A DNA stretch of 64,000 nt from Hyphomicrobiales bacterium. GTDB lineage: Bacteria > Pseudomonadota > Alphaproteobacteria > Rhizobiales > Rhizobiaceae. Every line of letters begins with the position of its first letter. Positions within the stretch are counted from its first letter, which is position 1. Location: NCBI GenBank assembly GCA_900473745.1, contig UCMW01000007.1:248001-312000 (forward strand). The letters run 5' to 3'. A model generated the notes under the pieces. The model ran no database searches and was not told the DNA's origin. It worked only from the letters and a program-made list of their open reading frames with translations. A program made the translations under genes and the position numbers. This document shows positions 17,635 through 26,786 of this stretch, piece by piece.

Positions 17635-19206
17635 TCAGATCGTGCCTTGGCCCATCTGCTCGGCGATGTAATCCGCCTGGCGGATCGCAAGAGAGACGAT
17701 CGTCAGGGTCGGATTCTCGGCTGCTCCGGTGGTGAACTGGCTGCCATCGGAGACGAAGAGGTTGCTGACGTCGTGCGTCTGGCCCCACTTGTTGACCACG
17801 CCGTCCTGCGCCTTCTCGCTCATGCGATTGGTGCCGAGATTGTGGGTCGACGGATAAGGCGGCGTCGGGAAGGCACGGGTTGCACCCACGGCCTCGTAGA
17901 TCGCCACACCCTGCTTGTAGGCATGGTTGCGCATGGCCTCATCGTTCGGATGGTCGGTAAACCAGACATCGGGGATCGGCATGCCGTATTTGTCCTTGAG
18001 CTCGCCATGCAGCTTCACTGCATTCTGTTCCTGCGGCATGTCTTCGCCGACGATCCAGAGGCCTGCCATATTGGCATACTGGTCCATGGCGGAGGCAAAC
18101 GAGCGCCCCCAGCCGCCCGGATCGAGGAAGGCCGCCATGAAGGGCACGCCGAGCGCAAGTGTCTCGAGTTCATAGCCGCCGACGAAGCCGCGCGACGGAT
18201 CGTGCCGAGCCTCGTCGCGGATGATCCCGGCCATGGTCGTGCCGCGGTAGAAATGCACCGGCTTCTCGAACACGGCATAGACCGAGCCCGTGGTGTGGCG
18301 CATGTAGTTCTTGCCGACCTGACCAGAGGAGTTCGCCAGGCCATCCGGGAACTTGGACGAGGCCGAGTTCAAGAGCAGGCGCGGGCTTTCGATCGAATTG
18401 CCGGCGACGCAGATGATGCGGGCCTTCTGGCTCTGCAGATTGCCATCCTTGTCCGCATAGACGACGGCCGTCACCTTGCCGCTGTCGTCATGCTCGATCT
18501 TGACGACATGCGAGTTCGGCCGGACTTCGAGCTTGCCTGTCGCCTCGCCCTTCGGGATCTCCGTGTAGAGCGTCGACCACTTGGCGCCCCACTTGCAGCC
18601 CTGGAAGCAGAAGCCGGTCTGCTGACAGCTCATCCGGTCGTCGCGATCGGCCGAGTTGATCGCCATGTTGCCGGTATGACATTCCTTGTAGCCGAGCTTG
18701 TCGGCACCGGCCTTCAGGATCTTGAAATTGTTATTGCCTGGAAGCCCCTCGATGCCGTTGGTGCGGGTGACGCCCATCTTGTCTTCAGCCTTGGCATAAT
18801 ACGGCTCCAGATCCGCATAGCTGATTGGCCAGTCGAGAAGGTTGGCGCCCTCGACCTTGCCGTAATGGGTGAGCGTCTTGAACTCGTGCTCCTGGATGCG
18901 CAGCGAGGCACCGGCCCAGTGGGTGGTGGTGCCGCCGACGGCCTTGACGATCCAGGCCGGCAAGTTAGGGAAGTCCTTCGACACCCGCCAGCCACCACCG
19001 GTGGTGCGATTGTCGAGCCAGGCGAGCTGGGAAAAGCTCTCCCATTCGTCATTGATGAAGTCTTCATGTTCGATGCGGGCACCGGCTTCGAGCACGACCA
19101 CGTCGATGCCCTTCTGGGCAAGCTCGTTGGCAAGCGTGCCGCCGCCTGCACCGGAACCGATGATGACGACCACGCTGTCGTCGTTGAGATCATAGGGCGC
19201 TGCCAT
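17635..19206 (-). CDS. GMC-family oxidoreductase, large subunit of a membrane sugar/alcohol dehydrogenase
   Basis: A 523-residue FAD enzyme. The ADP-binding fold is VVIIGSGAGGGTLANELAQKG (GSGAGGG at 17-23) followed by VVVLEAGAR. The C-terminal GMC block THNLGTNRMSEKAQDGVVN and DGSQFTTGAAENPTLTIVSLAIR contains the active-site His/Asn region. The sequence is most like the catalytic subunit of gluconate 2-dehydrogenase-type enzymes. It has no signal peptide of its own, so export probably depends on the Tat-targeted small subunit encoded upstream (98-bp gap, same strand). The usual cytochrome c subunit is not encoded next to it. Confidence 0.88.
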   Translation of the reverse strand: MAAPYDLNDDSVVVIIGSGAGGGTLANELAQKGIDVVVLEAGARIEHEDFINDEWESFSQLAWLDNRTTGGGWRVSKDFPNLPAWIVKAVGGTTTHWAGASLRIQEHEFKTLTHYGKVEGANLLDWPISYADLEPYYAKAEDKMGVTRTNGIEGLPGNNNFKILKAGADKLGYKECHTGNMAINSADRDDRMSCQQTGFCFQGCKWGAKWSTLYTEIPKGEATGKLEVRPNSHVVKIEHDDSGKVTAVVYADKDGNLQSQKARIICVAGNSIESPRLLLNSASSKFPDGLANSSGQVGKNYMRHTTGSVYAVFEKPVHFYRGTTMAGIIRDEARHDPSRGFVGGYELETLALGVPFMAAFLDPGGWGRSFASAMDQYANMAGLWIVGEDMPQEQNAVKLHGELKDKYGMPIPDVWFTDHPNDEAMRNHAYKQGVAIYEAVGATRAFPTPPYPSTHNLGTNRMSEKAQDGVVNKWGQTHDVSNLFVSDGSQFTTGAAENPTLTIVSLAIRQADYIAEQMGQGTI

Positions 19207-19304
19207 GTTTTCCTCCCGGGAAATCGGTCAATTTGGGTAAGCGCCGCCGTTCCCATCCGCGATGGACCTCCTTCCGGCGACGATGAATGCGTGTCTGGGG
19301 TAGC

Positions 19305-19835
19305 TCAGAGCCAGGTAATGTCGTCGAACCCGCGCTCGATATAGCCGCCCTTGGAATAGGACTCGCCCTCGTAGCCGAAGATCGGCCAGATCTCCTTCTG
19401 GTTATAGAGACTGACCACGAGGTCGCCGCGCACCGCCTGGAAAAAGGGGGTCGTCTCGATGTCGCGCAGGATCGCCACGCGATCGTCCTCCCAGCCGAGC
19501 CCGCGATAACCGCCGGTCCCTGAGCGCTTGTCGAGATCGGCGATGCCGTCCTCAATCAAAGCCTTATGCTTCTCGTCCTTGGAAGCCATCGTGTCCTGCC
19601 CCTTGACGGCTGCCGCATAGAAGCGCTCGGCAAGCTGGTCATGCGGGTAGATGTCACGCGCCATCTTGATGAGCGTCGCGAGCGTGTCCGGCTTCAGGGC
19701 GGTCGCCTCCAGGCCCCAGGCCTGGTCGGGACAGATCACCGCAGTCCCGGTGACCATCAGCACGGCGCTCGCCGCACCGGTCTTCAGAAGCTGGCGACGG
19801 GACATGCCCCCGGTCTTGTCGAGTATCGTAACCAC
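19305..19835 (-). CDS. Gluconate 2-dehydrogenase subunit 3-family protein (Tat-exported)
   Basis: A small subunit of about 176 residues for the adjacent GMC dehydrogenase. A twin-arginine signal (SRRQLLKTGAASAVLMVTG) is followed by the conserved subunit-3 fold with MARDIYPHDQLAERFYAAAV and the C-terminal YNQKEIWPIFGYEGESYSKGGYIERGF motif. The best start is a GTG at 19835 with GGGAGGAG six bases upstream; an ATG 12 codons earlier has no such site. The subunit is thought to chaperone and co-export the FAD subunit to the periplasm. Confidence 0.85.
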   Translation of the reverse strand: MVTILDKTGGMSRRQLLKTGAASAVLMVTGTAVICPDQAWGLEATALKPDTLATLIKMARDIYPHDQLAERFYAAAVKGQDTMASKDEKHKALIEDGIADLDKRSGTGGYRGLGWEDDRVAILRDIETTPFFQAVRGDLVVSLYNQKEIWPIFGYEGESYSKGGYIERGFDDITWL

Positions 19836-19958
19836 GTCATTCTCCTCCCATGAGATGAAGTGCGACGGCATTGGCCGCCACCCCAGGCAGGCGCGATGAT
19901 CGCGCCGGCCGTCTGCGAAACAGGAAAAGCCGGGAACTCCTCTTCCCCGGCCTCCCGA

Positions 19959-20354
19959 TCATTTGTACCGTCCGTGCCGTTGCAGGACCTCGATCTTGTA
20001 GCCGTCGGGATCGGTGATGAAAAAGAAGCGGGCGAGCAGTGCCCCATCCCGGTTGAATTCGACGATCTTGTTCGGGTTCAAGCCGATATCCGTCAGCCGC
20101 TGGTGCTCGGCATCCAGATCCGCAACGCTCACCGCCAGATGGCCGTAGCCGTTACCAAGGTCGTAAGCCTCTTCACGACCCTTGTTGACCGTCAGTTCCA
20201 GCTCGAATTCACTCTCCGAATTGCTGAGATAGATCAGGGTGAAGGTTTCGAAATCGAGACGTTCCGCGATCTCCAGCCCGAAGGCCTCGGTGTAAAAGGA
20301 GAGCGAGCGCTTCTCCTCCAGGACGCGGATCATCGAATGGATCATTTTCGCCAA
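19959..20354 (-). CDS. gloA: Lactoylglutathione lyase (glyoxalase I)
   Basis: Converts the methylglyoxal-glutathione hemithioacetal to S-lactoylglutathione. All four metal ligands expected for glyoxalase I are visible: His6 (AKMIHSM), Glu53 (FELELT), His72 (GYGHLAV) and Glu122 (YKIEVLQ). A TTG start at 20354 gives a 131-residue protein beginning MAKMIHSMIRV, which is the family N terminus, with GAGGAGC 6 bp upstream; the ATG three codons later is poorly placed. The gene is monocistronic, read away from the RHH gene. Confidence 0.92.
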   Translation of the reverse strand: MAKMIHSMIRVLEEKRSLSFYTEAFGLEIAERLDFETFTLIYLSNSESEFELELTVNKGREEAYDLGNGYGHLAVSVADLDAEHQRLTDIGLNPNKIVEFNRDGALLARFFFITDPDGYKIEVLQRHGRYK

Positions 20355-20589
20355 TGGGCTGCTCCTCGCATGCTGACAGATGTCATGGAGAGAGGATGTC
20401 GCGATTTGCGGGAAGGCTGGTAGCAGCCCATTACCGCAGCCGAATTTTTTCGCCCGCAGATGTGTCTCATTCTTCGCACCTGGGCGAGGCAGTTTAGAAA
20501 AGACGGAAATTGACCAGAGCAGCGGCGCGCAACATAATGCCCCAAAAGACTGCAGACCGAAAAAACTTAAAATCAGGGAGGAGCATGCC

Positions 20590-20898
20590 ATGTGTGAAGT
20601 TTTCGCAGGACAGGATCCGGGTCGCTATCGCGCGGTCAACCGCTCCGTCCGCATTGGTGGTCATTCCACCAGCATTCAGCTCGAGGCCGCTTTCTGGGTG
20701 CTGATCGACGAGATCGCCGCCAGCCAGAATTTCTCGACATCCCGCTTTCTGTCGACGCTCTACGACGAAGCGCTGCAGATCAACGGCTCCGTCTCGAACT
20801 TCGCGTCGCTGCTGAGAACGAGCTGTCTGATCTATCTGATGAGCAAGGCCGAGAATCCCGGCACCCCTCAGGAATTCCACATCATCGCCGCCGAGTAA
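20590..20898 (+). CDS. Ribbon-helix-helix domain protein
   Basis: A 102-residue protein with a short ribbon-helix-helix-like fold: NRSVRIGGHSTSIQLEAAFWVLIDEIAASQNFSTSRFLSTLYDEA. The SVRI..HSTSIQLE strand followed by two helices matches the RHH_4 family found across Alphaproteobacteria, which is predicted to bind DNA as a dimer. A strong GGGAGGAGC Shine-Dalgarno precedes the ATG at 20590. No toxin gene is adjacent, so it is probably a stand-alone regulator rather than an antitoxin. The targets are unknown. Confidence 0.8.
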   Translation: MCEVFAGQDPGRYRAVNRSVRIGGHSTSIQLEAAFWVLIDEIAASQNFSTSRFLSTLYDEALQINGSVSNFASLLRTSCLIYLMSKAENPGTPQEFHIIAAE

Positions 20899-20905
20899 CC
20901 GCAAA

Positions 20906-20940
20906 CAAAAAGCGCGGCCCGACGAATGCCGGGCCGCGCT
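20906..20940 (-). terminator. Terminator between dctA and the RHH gene
   Basis: A perfect 11-bp stem, AGCGCGGCCCG/CGGGCCGCGCT with an 8-nt loop, is followed on the minus strand by TTTTTG, so it terminates dctA. On the plus strand it lies 12 bp after the RHH stop and may also serve that gene, though the T-run there is short. Confidence 0.8.
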
Positions 20941-20977
20941 TCAGTTCCGATCGCCGTCTTGGGTCGGCGCGGAAGTA

Positions 20978-22309
20978 CTACTCGGCCGGCTGTAGGTCCG
21001 GCTGGATGTCGTCCTCTTCGAGAACCTTGCCACCGAGGGCGGCATGGAAGAGCGTCTGGTCGAGTTCACCTTCCCAGCGTGCGACGACGACCGTTGCGAC
21101 CGCATTGCCGATGAAATTGGTGAGCGCCCGGCATTCCGACATGAAGCGGTCGATGCCGAGGATCAGGGCCATGCCGGCAACCGGCACCGAGGGCACGACC
21201 GAAAGGGTCGCAGCCAGCGTGATGAAGCCCGCACCGGTGATGCCGGCCGCCCCCTTCGAGCTCAGCATGGCAACGGCCAGCAGCAGGATCTGGTCACCGA
21301 GCGGCAGCTGGATATCCGTCGCCTGGGCGATGAAAAGCGCCGCCAGCGTCATGTAGATATTCGTGCCGTCGAGATTGAAGGAATAACCTGTCGGGATGAC
21401 CAGGCCGACGACCGAGCGCTTGCAGCCGGCCTTTTCCATCTTGTTCATCAGGCCCGGAAGGGCTGCTTCCGAAGACGACGTGCCGAGAACGAGCAGAAGC
21501 TCTTCCTTGATGTAACGGATGAGGGCCAGGATCGAGAAGCCGTTGTAACGGCAGACGGCACCGAGGATGACCGCCACAAACAGGAAGGACGTGAGGTAGA
21601 AGGTACCGATCAGCATGGCGAGATTGGTGACCGAGCCGATGCCGTATTTGCCGATCGTGAACGCCATGGCGCCGAAGGCACCGATTGGTGCTGCCTTCAT
21701 CAGGATGGCGACGAGCTTGAAGACGGGCGCGATGACCGCCTGCAGAAAGTCGGTGACCGGCTTGCCGCGCTCGCCGACCAGCGCCAGCGAGATGCCGAAC
21801 AGGATCGAGAAGAACAGCACCTGCAGGATGTCGCCATCTGCAAAGGCCCCGACAATCGTCGTCGGAATGATGTTCATCAGGAAGCCCACGATCGACGAGT
21901 CATGCGCCTTTTCGGTATAGGTCGCCACAGCCGCCGCATCGAGCGTGGCCGGGTCGATGTGCATGCCCGCACCCGGCTGCACGACATTGGCAACGACGAG
22001 GCCGACGATAAGCGCCAGCGTCGAGAAGGTGAAGAAGTAGAGCATCGCCTTGCCGGCAACGCGACCGACCTTCTTCATGTCGCTCATGCCGGCAATGCCG
22101 GTGGCGACTGTCAGGAAGATCACCGGCGCGATGATCATCTTGACGAGCTTGATGAAGGCATCGCCCAGCGGCTTCAACTGCGCGCCGATCTCGGGATAGA
22201 AGTGGCCGAGCAGGATGCCGGCAATGATGGCCGCCAGGACCTGGACATAGAGATGCTTGTAAAACGGCTGCCGGCCCTCGGGCGCGTGCCCTGCGGTATC
22301 GATCTGCAT
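20978..22309 (-). CDS. dctA: C4-dicarboxylate:cation symporter DctA
   Basis: A 443-residue DAACS-family inner-membrane symporter for succinate, malate and fumarate. Family motifs are present: [18 protein letters not shown], the serine-rich re-entrant loop [17 protein letters not shown], the [14 protein letters not shown] motif and [16 protein letters not shown]. The start has GGAGGA six bases upstream; an ATG four codons earlier overlaps that site. It is divergent from dctBD and has a sigma-54 promoter plus paired DctD-type sites in the shared region. In rhizobia this protein feeds dicarboxylates to free-living cells and nitrogen-fixing bacteroids. Confidence 0.97.
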   Translation of the reverse strand: MQIDTAGHAPEGRQPFYKHLYVQVLAAIIAGILLGHFYPEIGAQLKPLGDAFIKLVKMIIAPVIFLTVATGIAGMSDMKKVGRVAGKAMLYFFTFSTLALIVGLVVANVVQPGAGMHIDPATLDAAAVATYTEKAHDSSIVGFLMNIIPTTIVGAFADGDILQVLFFSILFGISLALVGERGKPVTDFLQAVIAPVFKLVAILMKAAPIGAFGAMAFTIGKYGIGSVTNLAMLIGTFYLTSFLFVAVILGAVCRYNGFSILALIRYIKEELLLVLGTSSSEAALPGLMNKMEKAGCKRSVVGLVIPTGYSFNLDGTNIYMTLAALFIAQATDIQLPLGDQILLLAVAMLSSKGAAGITGAGFITLAATLSVVPSVPVAGMALILGIDRFMSECRALTNFIGNAVATVVVARWEGELDQTLFHAALGGKVLEEDDIQPDLQPAE

Positions 22310-22404
22310 GACTTCCTCCATGATGCCCCGACGGAACGAGTTCCGGCCTCCCGGGCGGTTGCTGAACTGAATGGGGAGCGGCGCGGCCGCTTGGGACTCA
22401 TTTC

Positions 22405-22420
22405 AGCAAGGGGCGTGCCA
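22405..22420 (-). promoter_or_regulatory. Sigma-54 (-24/-12) promoter of dctA
   Basis: On the minus strand the element reads TGGCAC-GCCCC-TTGCT. This matches the consensus TGGCAC-N5-TTGCW at every position. Transcription should begin near 22393, leaving a leader of about 85 nt before the dctA ATG at 22309. Confidence 0.9.
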
Positions 22421-22496
22421 GATGGAAATTTTCCGACCAAACCATTGGAATTCCTCATTTCGTCAGATCGCCGTACTTCGCACAAAACATCAAGGC

Positions 22497-22545
22497 GTGC
22501 GGTTTTCCGCACAAAGACGATATGCTACAGTGCGACTTAACGCAC
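22497..22545. promoter_or_regulatory. Paired DctD upstream activator sites
   Basis: Site A is GTGCGGTTTTCCGCAC (22497-22512), a dyad with perfect 6-bp arms. Site B is GTGCGACTTAACGCAC (22530-22545), with 5-bp GTGCG/CGCAC arms. Their centres are 33 bp apart, three helical turns, and lie about 100-130 bp upstream of the -12 element. This is the arrangement of cooperative DctD sites in rhizobial dctA promoters. The assignment rests on motif and context. Confidence 0.82.
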
Positions 22546-22575
22546 ATGCAACGAACCCACCGAGGCTAATCTCCG

Positions 22576-24402
22576 ATGTCGAACTTCCGCTGCGACGGAC
22601 GTGTTCTCTGGCTGGCCTATGCGGCCTTCGCGATCACCCTACTGGTGGCCGGGCTCTACTACGCAGGCGAGCGTGGACAGGCTGCGGCGCTCCGCACCCT
22701 GGCGGAAGACGCAAACACCGATGCCGAGTTGAAGCGGGCGCTGCTGCTGACCGTTCTCGATCGGTCGCGCACACTGCCTCTTGTGCTCGCACAAGACGCA
22801 GAGCTCGCAGACGCGCTGCAGGCGCGTTCGCCGAACGGCATCGCAGATCTCAACGAAAAGATCGAAGCGCTGATCCCCGGCACCGGTGCCTCGGTGATCT
22901 ATGTCATCGGCCTTGACGGCACCGCGATTGCCGCGAGCAACTTCCGCCAGCCCGACAGCTTCGTCGGCAGCAACTACGCCTTTCGCGAATACTTCACGAG
23001 CGCCATGGCAGAAGGAACGGCCGAACAATATGCGCTGGGAAATGTCAGCCGTCGGCCTGGGCTTTACCTGTCGCGCCGCGTGGAAGACGAATCCGGAAAG
23101 GCGCTGGGCATCGTCGTCATCAAGGTCGAGTTCGAGACACTCGAACAGAACTGGCAGCGCTCCGGCCGCATCACCTATGTGACAGATTCCAAAGGCATCG
23201 TGCTGATCACCAGCCGGCCCGAATGGCGCTTCCTCACAGTGACGGACATCCCCCAGAAGGAGCGTATCGCGATCCGCGAGAGCCTGCAGTTCGGCGAAGC
23301 GCCCCTGACACCCATCCCCGTCTGGTCGCTGGACGATCTAGCAGGACACAAGATGGTGGCAACGGACACATCCGGCACGATCCCGCGCCAGCCGCACTTC
23401 GCCCAGACGCTGCCTCTGCCGGGCACCTCTTGGACGCTGCATCTCCTCGCCCCGGCCGCACCGGCCATGGATGCCGGCGCCATGCAGGATCGGCTCGTCT
23501 TCCTCGCCATCGGCGTACCCTTGCTCGCGGCTGCAGGTCTGCTGCTTCACCGCAGCGGCCGCACAGCGCGCCGCGCCGAGGACGCGAAAGCCGCCCAGGC
23601 CGAGCTGGAGCGGCAGGTCACGCTCCGGACGGTCGAACTGACCGAGGCGCGCGACCGCCTCCAGGCCGAAATCACCGAACACCGGGCAACGGACAGCCGC
23701 CTTCAGGGGGTGCAGCGGGATCTTGTCCAGGCCAATCGCCTGGCGATCCTTGGTCAAGTCGCAGCCGGCGTAGCGCACGAGATCAACCAGCCAGTCGCCA
23801 CTATCCGTGCCTATGCCGACAATGCGAAGGCCTTCCTCGATCGCGGCAACGGCGAGACGGCGAAGGAAAACCTTGGCTTGATCGCCGAGCTCACCGACCG
23901 CATCGGCGCGATCACCAGCGAGCTGAAGGGCCTTGCCCGCAAAGGTCGCCATGCCGCCGAGCCTGTCGATCTCAAGGCTGCGATCGACGGCGCGCTGTTC
24001 CTCTTGAAGAGCCGTTTCGCCGGCAGCTTCGACCGGCTTGAAATCACCGAGATAGCCTCAGGCCTCGCCGTGCTCGGCCAGCGTATCCGTCTTGAACAGG
24101 TCCTGATCAACCTCCTGCAGAACGCGCTCGAAGCCATTGACGACAAAGCGAATGCCACCATCACCATCGGGCTTTCCCGCCTGACCGACGACGAAGTGGA
24201 TCTCTCGGTCAGCGACACCGGTCCCGGCCTGCCGGATCACGTCAGGGACAATCTCTTCATCCCCTTCACTACCTCGAAGGAGGGAGGCCTCGGCCTCGGC
24301 CTCGTGATCGCCCGCGACATCGTCACCGAATATGGAGGCCGGCTCTCCGTGGATACGAGCAAGAACGGCACCACCTTTACCATCACCCTGAAGAGGGCTT
24401 GA
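22576..24402 (+). CDS. dctB: Dicarboxylate sensor histidine kinase DctB
   Basis: A 608-residue membrane sensor kinase. The first transmembrane helix is at about 11-30 and the second at about 307-325. The intervening 275 residues form a periplasmic dicarboxylate-sensing region with the NYAFREYF and GLYLSRRV motifs of DctB-type double-PAS sensors. A coiled coil (330-385) leads to the HisKA domain with phospho-acceptor His401 in [11 protein letters not shown]. The HATPase has its N box ([12 protein letters not shown]), G1 (DTGPGLPDH) and G2 ([13 protein letters not shown]). The stop codon is 4 bp before dctD. Confidence 0.96.
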   Translation: MSNFRCDGRVLWLAYAAFAITLLVAGLYYAGERGQAAALRTLAEDANTDAELKRALLLTVLDRSRTLPLVLAQDAELADALQARSPNGIADLNEKIEALIPGTGASVIYVIGLDGTAIAASNFRQPDSFVGSNYAFREYFTSAMAEGTAEQYALGNVSRRPGLYLSRRVEDESGKALGIVVIKVEFETLEQNWQRSGRITYVTDSKGIVLITSRPEWRFLTVTDIPQKERIAIRESLQFGEAPLTPIPVWSLDDLAGHKMVATDTSGTIPRQPHFAQTLPLPGTSWTLHLLAPAAPAMDAGAMQDRLVFLAIGVPLLAAAGLLLHRSGRTARRAEDAKAAQAELERQVTLRTVELTEARDRLQAEITEHRATDSRLQGVQRDLVQANRLAILGQVAAGVAHEINQPVATIRAYADNAKAFLDRGNGETAKENLGLIAELTDRIGAITSELKGLARKGRHAAEPVDLKAAIDGALFLLKSRFAGSFDRLEITEIASGLAVLGQRIRLEQVLINLLQNALEAIDDKANATITIGLSRLTDDEVDLSVSDTGPGLPDHVRDNLFIPFTTSKEGGLGLGLVIARDIVTEYGGRLSVDTSKNGTTFTITLKRA

Positions 24403-24406
24403 GCGC

Positions 24407-25738
24407 ATGAGCATCGAAATCATCCTCGTTGACGACGATCAGGCGCTGCGCCGCGCCACCCGCCAGACGCTGGAGCTTGCCGGTTATGCCGTGCGCGATT
24501 TCGGCGCCGCCGCCCAGGCGCTCGCCCAGCTGTCGCGGGACAGCGAGGCCATCGTCGTCACCGACATCCGCATGGCCGGCATGGATGGGCTGGACCTCTT
24601 CGCCCGCATTCGCGCATTGGACCCGGATCTGCCCGTCCTCCTCATTACCGGCCATGGCGACATCGACATGGCAGTCCGGACACTGCAGGACGGTGCCTAC
24701 GATTTCATCGCAAAACCCTTCCCCGCCGACCGTCTGGTCCAGAGCGTCGCCCGCGCCACCGAGAAGCGCCGGCTGGTCCTCGAAAACCGCCGCCTGCGCG
24801 AGGCAGCCACCACGACACCTGACGACTTGCCCCTCATCGGTCAGACACCGGCCATGGAGCATCTGCGCCAGACGCTGCGGCAGATCGCGGATACAGATGT
24901 CGACGTCCTGATCGCCGGTGAGACCGGCAGCGGCAAGGAAGTGGTGGCAACGCTCCTGCATCGCTGGAGCCGGCGCTCGAGGGGCAATTTCGTCGCGCTG
25001 AATTGCGGCGCCCTGCCCGAGACGGTTATCGAAAGTGAACTCTTCGGCCACGAGCCGGGCGCCTTCACCGGCGCCCAGAAGAAGCGTGTGGGCCGCATCG
25101 AACATGCGAGCGGCGGGACGCTCTTCCTCGACGAGATCGAGAGCATGCCGCTCTCCACCCAAGTGAAGATGCTGCGCGTGCTGGAAATGCGCGAGGTGAG
25201 CCCGCTCGGCACCAACGAGGTGAGGCCCGTGGACCTGCGCGTCGTCGCCGCCGCCAAGCTCGATCTCGGCAACCCTGCCGAACGCGGCGACTTCCGCGAG
25301 GACCTCTATTATCGCCTGAACGTCGTGACGATCTCGATCCCGCCGCTCAGGGAACGGCGCGCCGATATCCCCCTGCTCTTTGCCCATTTCGCCTCCCGCG
25401 CCGCAGAGCGCTTCCGCCGAGATTTACCCGCCATGACCACCGAGCTGTACCGCCATCTCGGAGGCCATGACTGGCCGGGTAATGTGCGGGAACTCTCGCA
25501 CTTCGCCGAAAGGGTCGTGCTTGGCATCACCCCGCCGCCGAAGCCGGTCTCACAGGCTACGGGATCGGGCCTCAGCCTGCCCGAGCAGATGGAGAGCCAC
25601 GAAGCCGCCCTCATCCGCGAGGCGCTGACGGCCAACAAGGGCGACGTGCGCTCGACGATCGAGGCACTCGGCATTCCACGCAAGACTTTCTACGACAAGC
25701 TCCAGCGCCACGGCATCAACCGAGCCGAGTACGAATAG
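24407..25738 (+). CDS. dctD: Sigma-54-dependent response regulator DctD
   Basis: A 443-residue NtrC-family activator of dctA. The receiver domain has the acidic pair Asp10/Asp11, phospho-acceptor Asp53 (VVTDIRMAG) and Lys103 (IAKPF). The AAA+ domain has Walker A GETGSGKE (171-178), the sigma-54-contact loop GAFTGA (218-223) and Walker B LFLDEIE. The C terminus has a Fis-type helix-turn-helix ([24 protein letters not shown]). It is co-transcribed with dctB and should bind the two palindromes upstream of dctA. Confidence 0.97.
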   Translation: MSIEIILVDDDQALRRATRQTLELAGYAVRDFGAAAQALAQLSRDSEAIVVTDIRMAGMDGLDLFARIRALDPDLPVLLITGHGDIDMAVRTLQDGAYDFIAKPFPADRLVQSVARATEKRRLVLENRRLREAATTTPDDLPLIGQTPAMEHLRQTLRQIADTDVDVLIAGETGSGKEVVATLLHRWSRRSRGNFVALNCGALPETVIESELFGHEPGAFTGAQKKRVGRIEHASGGTLFLDEIESMPLSTQVKMLRVLEMREVSPLGTNEVRPVDLRVVAAAKLDLGNPAERGDFREDLYYRLNVVTISIPPLRERRADIPLLFAHFASRAAERFRRDLPAMTTELYRHLGGHDWPGNVRELSHFAERVVLGITPPPKPVSQATGSGLSLPEQMESHEAALIREALTANKGDVRSTIEALGIPRKTFYDKLQRHGINRAEYE

Positions 25739-25759
25739 CTGGCATGTCCGCGCTTCCGG

Positions 25760-26752
25760 TCAGGCAATCGCGCGGATGGCCGCGACGACATCGTCCTCGA
25801 CGGAAATTCCGGCGACTTCGGCGATCCGGGCCAGACCCTGGCCACGCCGTCCGGGAATGCGCGCCCCTTCCTGCGCCCCGATTTCCTCCGCCAGAAGAGC
25901 GAGGCGAGAGAAGACACCCGTGCCGCCCGTCGCAGTCGGATCGATGGCGATGACCGTCTGCCCGAGTGCCACGGGCGGCCCCTTGTCGTCGAAGAGTGAA
26001 GAGGCTTCGAAAGCATAATTGGCGCCGATCAGGCCAGCGGAAAGGATCTCGACCATCATCGCGAGGGCTGCGCCCTTCGCACCGCCGAGCGGCGCCATGA
26101 ACCCCTCCATCGCAAGGTTAGCGTCCGTCGTCGGCTTGCCATCGGCATCGAAGGCCCAATCGTCGGGGATGGCCTCGCCCTTCTGCCGCGCCGCCATGAT
26201 CTTGCCACGCGCCACCTTGGACAGCGCCAGATCAACGATGATGGGATCTCCATTCTTGATCGGTACGGCAAAGGCGATCGGGTTGGTGCCATAAAGCGCC
26301 TTGTTGCCGCCCCATGGCGCCATGGAGGCCGGCGCGTTCGCGAACATCATCGCCGCCAGCCCCTGCTCGGCAAAGCGTGCAACGGTCAGCCCCATGACAC
26401 CCGCATGATGCGAGCGGTGGGTGGTGGCGATGGCAATGCCCTGCTCCCGCGCGATGGCGGGCAGGCTTTCGACCGCGAGATCTAACGCCGGATAGGCATA
26501 ACCATTCATCGCATCGATGGTCAGCACGCCCGGCCGCGGTCGCGACGCCTGGGGCGTGGCCATGCCATCGACCTTGCCGGCCCGCGCCTGGGCGCTGTAG
26601 GCCTCGACCCGGCGCAGTCCGTGACCACCTTGTCCGGCTGCTTCTGCGGCCACCAGCGCGCGGGCGACGGAGCGGGCATTGGCTTCGTTGACGCCGGAAC
26701 GGCCAAGGGCACCGACGACCAGCGCCTCGGCTTCTGCAAGTGTAAGCTTCAT
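25760..26752 (-). CDS. Malate/L-lactate dehydrogenase-family (Ldh2) NAD(P) oxidoreductase
   Basis: A 330-residue enzyme of the non-Rossmann Ldh2/YlbC family, which reduces or oxidises 2-oxo/2-hydroxy acids, ureidoglycolate or cyclic imino acids such as piperideine-2-carboxylate. Family motifs are GQGGHGLRRVEAY, THRSHHAGVMG (with the active-site His) and GTNPIAFAVP. The ATG at 26752 starts just after the aldolase stop (34-bp gap), so the pair is an operon. It converges on dctD. The substrate cannot be specified; a role with the upstream 2-oxo-acid aldolase in sugar-acid catabolism is possible. Confidence 0.85.
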   Translation of the reverse strand: MKLTLAEAEALVVGALGRSGVNEANARSVARALVAAEAAGQGGHGLRRVEAYSAQARAGKVDGMATPQASRPRPGVLTIDAMNGYAYPALDLAVESLPAIAREQGIAIATTHRSHHAGVMGLTVARFAEQGLAAMMFANAPASMAPWGGNKALYGTNPIAFAVPIKNGDPIIVDLALSKVARGKIMAARQKGEAIPDDWAFDADGKPTTDANLAMEGFMAPLGGAKGAALAMMVEILSAGLIGANYAFEASSLFDDKGPPVALGQTVIAIDPTATGGTGVFSRLALLAEEIGAQEGARIPGRRGQGLARIAEVAGISVEDDVVAAIRAIA

Positions 26753-26786
26753 TGACGATCCATGAATATGTCGAGGGGAAACAAGT

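Noticed and set aside
17647..19344. A 565-codon plus-strand frame over the GMC dehydrogenase
   Set aside because: It is antisense to a gene with clear FAD and GMC motifs.
20590..20898. RHH gene as an antitoxin
   Set aside because: No toxin-like gene adjoins it; upstream is divergent gloA and downstream is convergent dctA.
21044..22540. A 498-codon plus-strand frame over dctA
   Set aside because: It is antisense to dctA and crosses the sigma-54 promoter and DctD sites.
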